Assembly (NCBI RefSeq): GCF_000017805.1
Contig: NC_009767.1
Coordinates: 2,976,001-3,040,000 of the forward strand
Reading direction: 5' to 3'
Origin: Roseiflexus castenholzii DSM 13941
GTDB lineage: Bacteria; Chloroflexota; Chloroflexia; Chloroflexales; Roseiflexaceae
Length of the DNA stretch: 64,000 nucleotides
Of this stretch, positions 52,401-59,102 are shown one piece after another; within the stretch, counting starts at the first letter, position 1, and every line of letters begins with the position of its first letter. The notes beneath the pieces were generated by a model that did not search any database, was not told the DNA's origin, and saw nothing but the letters and a program-made list of their open reading frames with translations. Made by a program: the position numbers and the translations under genes.

Positions 52401-55011
52401 CCTGGCGACGCTGGCGGGGGAAGACCGCGCCGCGCGGCTGCGCGCAGCGCTCGCCGCCTACGACGAGGCGCTGCGCTTCTCTACCCCCGCCACGGCGCCG
52501 CTCGACTACGCTAGGACGCAGACCAACCGGGGGACTGTGTTGCAGGCCCTGGCGACGCTGGCGGGGGAAGACCGCGCCGCGCGGCTGCGCGCAGCGCTCG
52601 CCGCCTACGACGAGGCGCTGCGCTTCAGAACCCCCGCCACGGCGCCGCTCGACTACGCTAGGACGCAGACCAACCGGGGGACTGTGTTGCAGGCCCTGGC
52701 GACGCTGGCGGGGGAAGACCGCGCCGCGCGGCTGCGCGCAGCGCTCGCCGCCTACGACGAGGCGCTGCGCTTCAGAACCCCCGCCACGGCGCCGCTCGAC
52801 TACGCTATGACGCAGACCAACCGGGGGACTGTGTTGCAGGCCCTGGCGACGCTGGCGGGGGAAGACCGCGCCGCGCGGCTGCGCGCAGCGCTCGCCGCCT
52901 ACGACGAGGCGCTGCGCTTCTCTACCCCCGCCACGGCGCCGCTCGACTACGCTAGGACGCAGACCAACCGGGGGACTGTGTTGCAGGCCCTGGCGACGCT
53001 GGCGGGGGAAGACCGCGCCGCGCGGCTGCGCGCAGCGCTCGCCGCCTACGACGAGGCGCTGCGCTTCTCTACCCCCGCCACGGCGCCGCTCGACTACGCT
53101 ATGACGCAGACCAACCGGGGGACTGTGTTGCAGGACCTGGCGACGCTGGCGGGGGAAGACCGCGCCGCGCGGCTGCGCGCAGCGCTCGCCGCCTACGACG
53201 AGGCGCTGCGCTTCTCTACCCCCGCCACGGCGCCGCTCGACTACGCTAGGACGCAGACCAACCGGGGGACTGTGTTGCAGGCCCTGGCGACGCTGGCGGG
53301 GGAAGACCGCGCCGCGCGGCTGCGCGCAGCGCTCGCCGCCTACGACGAGGCGCTGCGCTTCTCTACCCCCGCCACGGCGCCGCTCGACTACGCTATGACG
53401 CAGACCAACCGGGGGAATGTGTTGCAGGCCCTGGCGACGCTGGCGGGGGAAGACCGCGCCGCGCGGCTGCGCGCAGCGCTCGCCGCCTACGACGAGGCGC
53501 TGCGCTTCTCTACCCCCGCCACGGCGCCGCTCGACTACGCTATGACGCAGACCAACCGGGGGACTGTGTTGCAGGCCCTGGCGACGCTGGCGGGGGAAGA
53601 CCGCGCCGCGCGGCTGCGCGCAGCGCTCGCCGCCTACGACGAGGCGCTGCGCTTCTCTACCCCCGCCACGGCGCCGCTCGACTACGCTAGGACGCAGACC
53701 AACCGGGGGAATGTGTTGCAGGCCCTGGCGACGCTGGCGGGGGAAGACCGCGCCGCGCGGCTGCGCGCAGCGCTCGCCGCCTACGACGAGGCGCTGCGCT
53801 TCAGAACCCCCGCCACGGCGCCGCTCGACTACGCTAGGACGCAGACCAACCGGGGGAATGTGTTGCAGGACCTGGCGACGCTGGCGGGGGAAGACCGCGC
53901 CGCACGGCTGCGCGCAGCGCTCGCCGCCTACGACGAGGCGCTGCGCTTCTCTACCCCCGCCACGGCGCCGCTCGACTACGCTATGACGCAGGGTAATTTG
54001 CTGATCCTCTATCAAACCCTGGCGAATGAGCCGGGGGAGGAGCGCGCGACCCGCCTGCTGGAAGCGCTGCGCGCCGGCTGGACGGCGTTCCACATGTTTA
54101 CGGCATTACAGCACGCTGAATTTCAGCAACGGGCGATACGCCAGCTTCGTGCTCTCCGCGCTGCCTGCGGCGCTGACTTCGACGCGCTGTGGTCGTCGCT
54201 GGACGCGGGTCCGCCGCCGGCGTGGCTGAGCGCTCCCGATGAACCGGACCTCCCGCAACCTCTGGTCGATCTGCTGGAGCGCCTGGCTGCCGCTGGCGTA
54301 ACCGACGAGGCCGGTCTCCTGGCTGCGCTGGAGGCTGACCCACAGTTGCGCGCAGCGCTGTGGGCGCCGCTGGTGCAACGCTTGCTGGCGGTGTCGTCTG
54401 GCGAGGAGTTGCTGGACTTCTGGCGCGCATTGCCCGCCGCACTGGAAGAACCGCTGGCTGCCGCCGCCGAGGAATTCGCGCGGCAGGCGGAACAGGCGGG
54501 CGATGCGGCGCTGGCGCAGGCGCTGCGCGAGCGGGCTGAAGGGCTGCGCGCGATTCGCGCCATTGCCGACCAGCAGGCAAACCCAATGCGCCAGGCTATC
54601 CAGCAGGCGTGGCAGCGTTATGTCGAACTTGTCCAGGCGGCGGAAGCGGCCGGGCATGATATTGCCGCGTGGCAGGCGGCGGTGGCGGCCGGCGAGGCGC
54701 TGCTCGCGCCGGAGTTCGCCGCCACGCCGGGGATTGACTGGAGCGCTGTGCGCCAGATGGTTTCGTCCGCCTGTAATACTCTCGGCAACGCGCTCCACGA
54801 CGCCGGTCGCGCCGCAGAAGCGCTCGCCGCCTACGATCGCGCCATTGCGCTGCAACCGGAGGAAGCGATGTGGCGGTGCAATCGCGTCGGTGCGCTGATC
54901 GACCTGGGGCGGCACGACGAGGCGGCGGAAGAACTCGCCCGCGCCCGCGCGCTCGAACCGGACGCCGCGCGCCTGGCGGAACTCGAAGCGCGGCTGAGAG
55001 ATCAGCCGTGA
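49402..55011 (+). CDS. NB-ARC STAND ATPase with thirteen-fold TPR-like repeats
   Basis: This giant protein has 1869 residues. Residues ~1-215 are helical repeats, including an almost exact 75-residue duplication. A linker has the peptide INAANAEGGGDAIVVNN (~420-438). The NB-ARC ATPase (~450-800) has P-loop GMPGIGKTVLA (~492-502), Walker B LLVILDNVW (~572-580) and LVITTRLE (~597). A winged-helix-like part (QSVEAVLAYSYAQMDDAARARFRALGAF) follows. Residues ~903-1539 are 13 repeats of 49 residues (LATLAGEDRAARLRAALAAY first half). The C-terminal ~1620-1869 repeats the N-terminal helical type, then TPRs (AAEALAAYDRAIALQPEEA). ATG 49402 follows a dispersed repeat. It is likely an NLR-like sensor; the ligand is unknown. 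Confidence 0.85.
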   Translation: MPDFPEFPDSLKARLAAANVTDAAAVLAMLLDALPSISDMQQLRDLWHMAPAEEEDAFLAAAEQRAAAAEASGDAARAAALRERINVLHAYRAEIAQKGEILRAALERLEAAASDDDLKALWGDVPLELEEPFLQLAEARAAELDQTGDAARAAALRERINVLHAYRAEIAQKGEILRAALERLEAAASDDDLKALWGDVPLELEEPFLQLAEARAAELDQTGDRTAAVRLRERVTMLRQAREAREIARSMVQQALERLEAAATDDEAWQVWLDLPVELEEWFLQNVADRAAELEQNNEPQRAGRLRVAHARMQAERARRHEQNNHPVAQALQAFLQAPTDADATRVFNERRDLLQPFEAQRAFDALAQQAPPDAQPLFEARAALLRSLRGAMPEPRPAPSPALRGEPALRAPESAGARIYINAANAEGGGDAIVVNNIVIERRWTRPRPERLPIDTIERTCALDEVARLLTERGQLAITGGQRTASAAIQGMPGIGKTVLARQLALALDERYPGGVIWEEIGPEITAPEATQPILNRWARYALSVPPHLDDRIAFDAGAVRALFAAQGQPLLVILDNVWSLEGIRWLRSALPDNAHLVITTRLETVMVGLGGGEYVLGLLTPDEARALIALRLGWNDLPPEHHAWADALAQGVDHHALALDIAIRRLRLDARSPGTARWREQIERLLGHIRSGNGFERLALPDGERNQSVEAVLAYSYAQMDDAARARFRALGAFAPEASFGVDAAAALWQCDCDAAEDGLSALANAALLEPGDGDRRWRQHTLLRGYALALLRRDGEHEAAAARHAAFYADAMRAADDAQRFYELLGDYPNLRHAFAWAIENDLDLAQNLINNSANLQRSHGYGRDGLEWAEQALARAVRRGTPAHVARAQGSLGNALQHAATLAGEDRAARLRAALAAYDEALRFSTPATAPLDYAMTQTNRGTVLQDLATLAGEDRAARLRAALAAYDEALRFSTPATAPLDYARTQTNRGTVLQALATLAGEDRAARLRAALAAYDEALRFSTPATAPLDYARTQTNRGTVLQALATLAGEDRAARLRAALAAYDEALRFRTPATAPLDYARTQTNRGTVLQALATLAGEDRAARLRAALAAYDEALRFRTPATAPLDYAMTQTNRGTVLQALATLAGEDRAARLRAALAAYDEALRFSTPATAPLDYARTQTNRGTVLQALATLAGEDRAARLRAALAAYDEALRFSTPATAPLDYAMTQTNRGTVLQDLATLAGEDRAARLRAALAAYDEALRFSTPATAPLDYARTQTNRGTVLQALATLAGEDRAARLRAALAAYDEALRFSTPATAPLDYAMTQTNRGNVLQALATLAGEDRAARLRAALAAYDEALRFSTPATAPLDYAMTQTNRGTVLQALATLAGEDRAARLRAALAAYDEALRFSTPATAPLDYARTQTNRGNVLQALATLAGEDRAARLRAALAAYDEALRFRTPATAPLDYARTQTNRGNVLQDLATLAGEDRAARLRAALAAYDEALRFSTPATAPLDYAMTQGNLLILYQTLANEPGEERATRLLEALRAGWTAFHMFTALQHAEFQQRAIRQLRALRAACGADFDALWSSLDAGPPPAWLSAPDEPDLPQPLVDLLERLAAAGVTDEAGLLAALEADPQLRAALWAPLVQRLLAVSSGEELLDFWRALPAALEEPLAAAAEEFARQAEQAGDAALAQALRERAEGLRAIRAIADQQANPMRQAIQQAWQRYVELVQAAEAAGHDIAAWQAAVAAGEALLAPEFAATPGIDWSAVRQMVSSACNTLGNALHDAGRAAEALAAYDRAIALQPEEAMWRCNRVGALIDLGRHDEAAEELARARALEPDAARLAELEARLRDQP
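49618..50067 (+). repeat. 225-bp in-frame tandem duplication in the NB-ARC gene
   Basis: The segment 49618-49842 is repeated at 49843-50067 with very few differences, giving two 75-residue helical units (GDAARAAALRERINVLHAY ... LQLAEARAAELDQT). A more diverged third unit follows. The near identity at DNA level points to a recent duplication or gene conversion. Confidence 0.9.
52108..54018 (+). repeat. 13 x 147-bp tandem repeat coding for TPR-like units
   Basis: Thirteen in-frame 147-bp units encode 49 residues each. Variation is confined to a few codons: S/R in (S/R)TPATAPLDYA, M/R in A(M/R)TQTN, T/N in RG(T/N)VLQ, D/A before LATLAG. The last unit diverges (MTQGNLLILYQTL). The codons vary by combination, not gradually, so units have been shuffled by recombination. 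The reverse strand is also open over the array as a by-product. Confidence 0.95.
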
Positions 55012-55075
55012 GTGGCGGGCAGAACGTGGAGAGCAGGGCTGGGCACATCGCGCCTCGCCCGAATGTGCGCCCGCA

Positions 55076-55468
55076 TCAGAGGACAATCTTGAGTCGCGGC
55101 ATAATCACATCACGTATGCCTTCCGCCTGGCGAACGGCGTCCTCGAGTTCACGCACATCGGGCCAGATAGTGAAGTCATAGCGCAGTTGTACGGCAAAAT
55201 CGCTCAGGGCAGCCAGATCAAACAATGCCAATTCCGGGAGCGGTTCAATGGCGTCGCACAGCCGCGCCAGTTCTTCCAGATCGTGAGTTCTTGGAATGGA
55301 ATGCCGGTGGAATGCCAGAAACGCTTTGAGGTACTTTTCAATCGCCTGCTGGGCATGGAAACAGCCGGTGTCATACGGACCTGTACTTGCTGCGACCAGG
55401 CGTGCATTGAACAGATCACTGTCCCCCTTACGAATCCACTCTTTTGCAAGCTCAGTCGTTCCGCTCAT
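55076..55468 (-). CDS. HEPN-domain toxin-like protein
   Basis: This 130-residue HEPN protein reads AKEWIRKGDSDLFNARLV, CFHAQQAIEKYLKAFLAFH, then R55-x6-H62 in HRHSIPRTHDLEEL, the RX4-6H motif of HEPN ribonucleases. The ATG at 55468 (MSGTTELAKEW) overlaps the last 17 bp of the MNT gene. In HepT/MntA systems the HEPN protein is an RNase toxin neutralised by its nucleotidyltransferase partner. The frame runs back to 55606 but the earlier part is the MNT gene in another frame. Confidence 0.88.
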   Translation of the reverse strand: MSGTTELAKEWIRKGDSDLFNARLVAASTGPYDTGCFHAQQAIEKYLKAFLAFHRHSIPRTHDLEELARLCDAIEPLPELALFDLAALSDFAVQLRYDFTIWPDVRELEDAVRQAEGIRDVIMPRLKIVL

Positions 55469-55802
55469 ACAAGACTTTGCCTTCACGAAGCGCCATCGTG
55501 ATGAACGCATTCGGCGTGTCCGCCCATTTCTGCACTTCCGCCGGAGTCCGAACGACGATATCTTTGGCGGGGAACACGCCCGCAAGCGCGCGACGGTATG
55601 CCGCACCGCGCCGATGACGCGGCAGGCTGGTCTCTTCGATAATCAGAATATCGAGATCGCTATCAGGGCGGGCATCACCACGCGCGTGCGACCCGAACAG
55701 AATAATGGCGATCGGATTGCTGACCGTGCGTATACGGCGCACGATCTCATGGAGCAGCGCATCGGTGACGGGCGGATAAGCGTACTCTGATTCTTGCATC
55801 AT
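55452..55802 (-). CDS. MNT-type nucleotidyltransferase antitoxin
   Basis: This 116-residue minimal nucleotidyltransferase has the active site ILFGSHARGDARPDSDLDILII, i.e. G-S then D-x-D (D49, D51), and a short C-terminal helix. It should act by AMP transfer to the HEPN partner (HepT/MntA mechanism) and so block toxicity. Start at ATG-ATG 55802/55799 in TTGCATCAT on the plus strand. It overlaps the toxin gene by 17 bp and is divergent from the CHAT gene (about 81 bp apart). Confidence 0.88.
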   Translation of the reverse strand: MMQESEYAYPPVTDALLHEIVRRIRTVSNPIAIILFGSHARGDARPDSDLDILIIEETSLPRHRRGAAYRRALAGVFPAKDIVVRTPAEVQKWADTPNAFITMALREGKVLYERND

Positions 55803-55883
55803 ACGTGTGTCTCTCGCGCGACGACGCTCCCATTTTACCACGCCGCAACCGATGGATGGACATCTTGCGAAAGGAGACGCATC

Positions 55884-56648
55884 ATGCTTTTCAACCCTGA
55901 TCCGCCTGACGAAACGCGGCTTTACCAGAACTCGGCGCACGCCGAAGGCGGCGGCGATGCGCGCGCAGAAAATCAGGGCGCCGACGCCACGACGCCGCTG
56001 GCGCAAGCCCGCCGCACCTATATCGGCTCGGCGCATGCCGAAGGCGGCGGCAACGCCACAGTCGTCAATGCGCCAACGCCAGACCCCACAGCGCGCCCTG
56101 AACCGGCGACGGTGCTGGCGGTCTACGCCTCCCCTCCTGGCAGCGCGCCACTGCGCTGGGAACGCGATGCGCGCGCGTTGCGCGATGCGCTGGCGCCCTA
56201 CCCCGACCGCTTTCGCGTCGAGATTCTGCCGCTGGCGACGCCGGAGGACGTGCAACGCGCGTTGCTGCGCTCTCGTCCGCGCTACCTGCACCTCTTCGCC
56301 CACGGCGTCGCCTCTGGCGTGCTGCTCGACGACGGCGAGGACGGGCGCGGCTGGATGCTCCCCTACTCGCTGCTTGCGGAGATGGCGCGGCACGCGCCCG
56401 GTCTGCGCTGCGTGCTCCTCAGCGCCTGCGACTCAGCCTTCGCTGCAAGCGTCGCCGGCAGCGGCGAACCCCGCCTGATCGCTATGCGCGGGCAGGTCAG
56501 CGTCGACGCCGCCATTGCCTTCGCCGAAGGATTTTACGAGGCAATCGCCGCAAACGAGGATACGCCAATTGATGCGGCATTCGCCCAGGGACTGATCCGC
56601 CTGAAACTGCGCGCGCCGCAGGATGCCGACAAACCGTTGCTGACGTAA
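55884..56648 (+). CDS. CHAT-domain (caspase-like) protease
   Basis: This is a 254-residue protein. The N-terminal ~70 residues contain two copies of the glycine-rich peptide seen in the NB-ARC protein (SAHAEGGGDARAEN at ~17-30 and SAHAEGGGNATVVN at ~49-62). The rest is a CHAT domain: ATVLAVYASPPGSAPLRW, then RYLHLFAHG with H140, and VLLSACDSAF with C182, the caspase-like dyad. AAGGAGACGC precedes ATG 55884. It lacks a signal peptide. CHAT proteases are activated by partners such as STAND sensors; the shared peptide makes the neighbouring NB-ARC protein the obvious candidate. No substrate protein is evident. Confidence 0.85.
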   Translation: MLFNPDPPDETRLYQNSAHAEGGGDARAENQGADATTPLAQARRTYIGSAHAEGGGNATVVNAPTPDPTARPEPATVLAVYASPPGSAPLRWERDARALRDALAPYPDRFRVEILPLATPEDVQRALLRSRPRYLHLFAHGVASGVLLDDGEDGRGWMLPYSLLAEMARHAPGLRCVLLSACDSAFAASVAGSGEPRLIAMRGQVSVDAAIAFAEGFYEAIAANEDTPIDAAFAQGLIRLKLRAPQDADKPLLT

Positions 56649-56657
56649 TGGGAGGTG

Positions 56658-57072
56658 GTGACAAGCGACCGCAACCGCAGGCATCCGTCCCGATCCGCGC
56701 CAATCCGTGTGCCATAAGCGGGAGTGATAGGACACGGATGAGCGCGGGTGCGACGGATAAGCGCGGATTTGTCGGAGGTGACAAGCGACCGCATCCGTGG
56801 GCATCCGTCCCGATCCGCGCTCATAGGACACGGATGAGCGCGGGTGCGACGGATAAGCGCGGATTTGTCATACCAATGACGCTTGACGATGCCGCATGCT
56901 GGTCATTCCGAGCGCAGCGACGTGTCATTCCGAGCGCAGCGAGGAATCGAAGCGGGTTGCGCCAGACCCCTCGCTTTGCTCGGGGTGACCATGCCGGATG
57001 GTCACAGGTAAGTGGTGACAAGCGACCGCATCCGTGGGCATCCGTCCCGATCCGCGCCAATCCGTGTGCCAT
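56658..57072. repeat. Interspersed GTGACAAGCGACCGCATCCG / GGACACGGATGAGCG repeats
   Basis: Block A (GTGACAAGCGACCGCA-CCG-GGCATCCGTCCCGATCCGCGC) occurs at about 56658, 56778, 57014 and 58390. Block B (ATAGGACACGGATGAGCGCG then GGTGCGACGGATA) occurs at about 56726, 56822 and 57990. The region 56649-57189 holds no supported gene. Confidence 0.85.
56870..57016 (+). repeat. Dispersed palindromic-ended element, copy 7
   Basis: Left end ATACCAATGAC (56870-56880); right end degraded to GGTAAGTGGT. It contains a tandem TCATTCCGAGCGCAGCGA pair. It is inserted within a block A/B repeat pair. Confidence 0.85.
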
Positions 57073-57189
57073 ATTCCGCGCCAATCCGTGTTCTGTTACA
57101 AGCCATGCTCGCCGAACATAGAACAGGGCGAAAGATCTCGGAAAATCTGCTAAGATAGAAAACGATGCACACAGCAGGAATAAGATCTC

Positions 57190-57450
57190 ATGTCAAACGA
57201 GCGCGTACTAACCATTCCTTACCCCGACGATCTCCTCCTGGCACTCAACGAGAGCGAAGACGCCTTTGCGGAAGAGGCGCGACTGCTGCTTGCGGTCAAG
57301 CTCTATGAGATGGGGCGGATTTCCACCGGCATGGCCGCCCGCTTGTCCGGTATGAGCCGCGTCGACTTCCTGTTTGCACTCGGTCGCTTCGGGCTTTCTC
57401 CGATCACCGCAGAGGACGATGATCTCGATGAGGACCTGAGGCATGCCTGA
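57190..57450 (+). CDS. UPF0175-family antitoxin
   Basis: This 86-residue small protein has an N-terminal DNA-binding-like part (YPDDLLLALNESEDAFAEEARLLLAVKLYEMGRISTGMAARLSG, given in part) with the family block LYEMGRISTGMAARL and MSRVDFLFALGRFGLSP. UPF0175 members are usually encoded with DUF3368 PIN-like toxins, which is the case here, the genes overlapping by 8 bp. It probably autoregulates the pair. Confidence 0.85.
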   Translation: MSNERVLTIPYPDDLLLALNESEDAFAEEARLLLAVKLYEMGRISTGMAARLSGMSRVDFLFALGRFGLSPITAEDDDLDEDLRHA

Positions 57451-57937
57451 CAGACCGCGCCTGGTTGTGACTGACACAACGCCGCTGATCGCACTGGCGC
57501 TGATTGGGAAATTGAGCCTCCTGAGCGATCTGTACGGCGAGGTGGCGGCGCCGCCAACTGTCTATGCCGAAGCCATCGCAGGCGCAGCAGGACGAATCGA
57601 CGCTGCTGACATTCGCAATGCTTCCTGTGTACGGGTACAACCGCTCTCTGATCCACGACGCGCCGACGCGCTGGCAAACCTGGATCGCGGTGAAGCCGAA
57701 GCGATTGCGCTGGCTCAGGAAATCAACGCCGATCTGCTCATCATAGATGAGCGTCTGGGAAGGCGATCAGCCCGGCATCTGGGACTGACTATCACCGGCA
57801 CAGTTGGCATTTTGCTCAAGTCCAAGGCGCTGGGCTACATAGAGACCGTGCATCCGCTTCTGACCATGTTACAACAACGTGGCATCTATCTTGGCGATGC
57901 ACTGGTGCGCCGCGCACTGGAGATCGCCGGAGAGTGA
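57443..57937 (+). CDS. DUF3368 PIN-like toxin
   Basis: This 164-residue PIN-fold protein starts RPRLVVTDTTPLIALALIGKL and continues VYAEAIAGAAGRIDAADI, DRGEAEAIALAQEINADLLIIDERLGRRSARHLG and TGTVGILLKSKALG. The acidic residues (D in VTDTT, E in GEAEAI, D in IDE) fit the metal site of PIN RNases. It overlaps the antitoxin gene. Toxic RNase activity is inferred from the family. Confidence 0.85.
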   Translation: MPDRPRLVVTDTTPLIALALIGKLSLLSDLYGEVAAPPTVYAEAIAGAAGRIDAADIRNASCVRVQPLSDPRRADALANLDRGEAEAIALAQEINADLLIIDERLGRRSARHLGLTITGTVGILLKSKALGYIETVHPLLTMLQQRGIYLGDALVRRALEIAGE

Positions 57938-58026
57938 CATCAAACGTCCTGTATAGAAGGCGCCTCGACCCGCAGGCATCCGTCCCAGCCAATAGGACAC
58001 GGATGAGCGCGGGTGCGACGGATAGG

Positions 58027-58186
58027 CATTGAAGCAGCCGCATGCGGGTCATTCCGCGCGCAGCGACGGGTCATTCCGCGCGCAGCGACTTGTCATTCCG
58101 AGCGCAGCGAGGAATCGAAGCGGGTTGCGCCAGACCCCTCGCTTTGCTCGGGGTGACCATGCCGGATGGTCACAGGGAATTGGTAT
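58027..58186 (+). repeat. Dispersed palindromic-ended element, copy 8
   Basis: The left end is degraded (CATTGAAGCAGCCGCATGC); the right end is GGGAATTGGTAT (to 58186). Three tandem TCATTCCG(C/A)GCGCAGCGA units. It is followed by a purine-rich GAGGCGCGAGGGACGAGG stretch (58187-58266). Confidence 0.85.
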
Positions 58187-58266
58187 GAGAGGGGCGAGGC
58201 GCGAGGGACGAGGTGCGAGGCGCGGGGCGCGGGGCGCGAGGGGCGAGAGAGACGAGGCGAGGAGTG

Positions 58267-58387
58267 ATACCCATGACAATTGACGATGCTGCACGCGGGT
58301 CATTCCGCGCGCCGCGACGGGTCATTCCGAGCGCAGCGAGGAATCTGCGCGGGGTGACCATGCCGGATGTGCATCGGGAATTGGTAT
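58267..58387 (+). repeat. Dispersed palindromic-ended element, copy 9 (short)
   Basis: ATACCCATGACAATTGAC to GGGAATTGGTAT, 121 bp, lacking the CGCGCACGACCCCTCGCG segment. Two tandem units inside. Confidence 0.85.
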
Positions 58388-58469
58388 CAGTGGTGACAAG
58401 CGACCGCACCTGCGGGCATCCGTCCCGATCCGCGCCAATCCGTGTGCCATAAGCGAGCCAATCTCACGC

Positions 58470-58498
58470 TTGACAACCTTGCCGCTTCGTGCTATGCT
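58470..58498 (+). promoter_or_regulatory. Strong sigma70-type promoter
   Basis: TTGACA (58470-58475) and TATGCT (58493-58498) with a 17-bp spacer. It drives a leader containing a 38-codon ORF and two hairpins before the ABC-transporter genes. Confidence 0.75.
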
Positions 58499-58545
58499 CT
58501 CCCCGTGACTGAACACACACTGACCGGAAGAAAGGCGATCAGAAG

Positions 58546-58662
58546 ATGACACTCAGCATCTACAAGCTCATCACGAGCGATCGGGCACGCGGGACGGGAA
58601 TGGTTCCGCTGCGCGCTGCTGATGGTCGCCATGCGCCCACTTTCCGGAGGCTCAAGCGTTGA
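58546..58662 (+). CDS. Small ORF (38 codons), possible leader peptide
   Basis: ATG 58546 has GGAAGAAAGG about 15 bp upstream. The peptide reads MTLSIYKLITSDRARG and ends HAPTFRRLKR; it has 8 basic residues. It ends 26 bp before the first of two hairpins, the second followed by TCTTTTT. It may be a leader peptide that couples ribosome position to termination, or a short stable protein. I recognise no relative. The predicted RNA without this ORF would otherwise be a small RNA. Confidence 0.4.
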   Translation: MTLSIYKLITSDRARGTGMVPLRAADGRHAPTFRRLKR

Positions 58663-58687
58663 CACGCCATACAATGTGAGCAACCGG

Positions 58688-58774
58688 GCCGTGGGCGACA
58701 GGTAAGCGACGTCCACGGCTCTTTGATTCTTGCAATCAGGCCGCGGGCGTCCCGATGGAACCCGCGGTCTTTTT
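58688..58774 (+). terminator. Two hairpins, the second a canonical intrinsic terminator
   Basis: Hairpin 1: GCCGTGG (58688-58694)/CCACGGC (58713-58719), then TCTTTG. Hairpin 2: CCGCGGG (58741-58747)/CCCGCGG (58761-58767), then TCTTTTTG. The order stem-T-stem-T after a promoter and a short ORF suggests an attenuator. Confidence 0.7.
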
Positions 58775-58887
58775 GCGCCCGCGCCCCGCCGTGGTTCCAT
58801 CCCGCAGCACCGCAACCAAAAGTGACCGTACATGTCGAACCTGTGTGCTATACCAGAGAGACGGTCGTTGAGGAAGGGAGAAAAACG

Positions 58888-59088
58888 GTGTTGATCCAGG
58901 AACGAGACGGGACGATCATTCGCCTGCTGGCGCCGACGTCGGAGGTGGACCGGTACCGTGTGCAGGTGGACGTTTCGCCCGAAGATGTGGAACAACAGGC
59001 AAGTCTGTTCGATCAATTGATCGAGTACGCTTTCACAACGCTGAGAGCGCGCTTCCTGGAAGTGCGCATTACGACAGGCGATGAATGA
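58888..59088 (+). CDS. Small hypothetical protein (66 residues)
   Basis: GTG 58888 has AAGGGAG seven bases upstream and the frame runs to TGA 59086-59088. The peptide reads LIQERDGTIIRLLAPTSEVD, RYRVQVDVSPEDVEQQAS, LFDQLIEYAFTTLRARFLEV. It is soluble and acidic, with no recognised domain. It is followed directly by the ABC-transporter ATPase, and probably co-transcribed. An in-frame longer version from 58723 would include the terminator hairpin and is not favoured. Confidence 0.5.
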   Translation: MLIQERDGTIIRLLAPTSEVDRYRVQVDVSPEDVEQQASLFDQLIEYAFTTLRARFLEVRITTGDE

Positions 59089-59102
59089 TCAGGAGCAGAA
59101 CC

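Noticed and set aside
51295..54093. A 932-codon open frame on the minus strand across the TPR array
   Set aside because: It is the mirror image of the 147-bp repeats of the NB-ARC gene, with Arg/Gly-rich residues and no ribosome-binding site. The plus-strand protein has recognisable domains.
58500..58774. 6S RNA, SRP RNA or a known riboswitch class
   Set aside because: I tried to match the promoter-driven leader to known RNAs and found no conserved core; it is kept as an unassigned leader.
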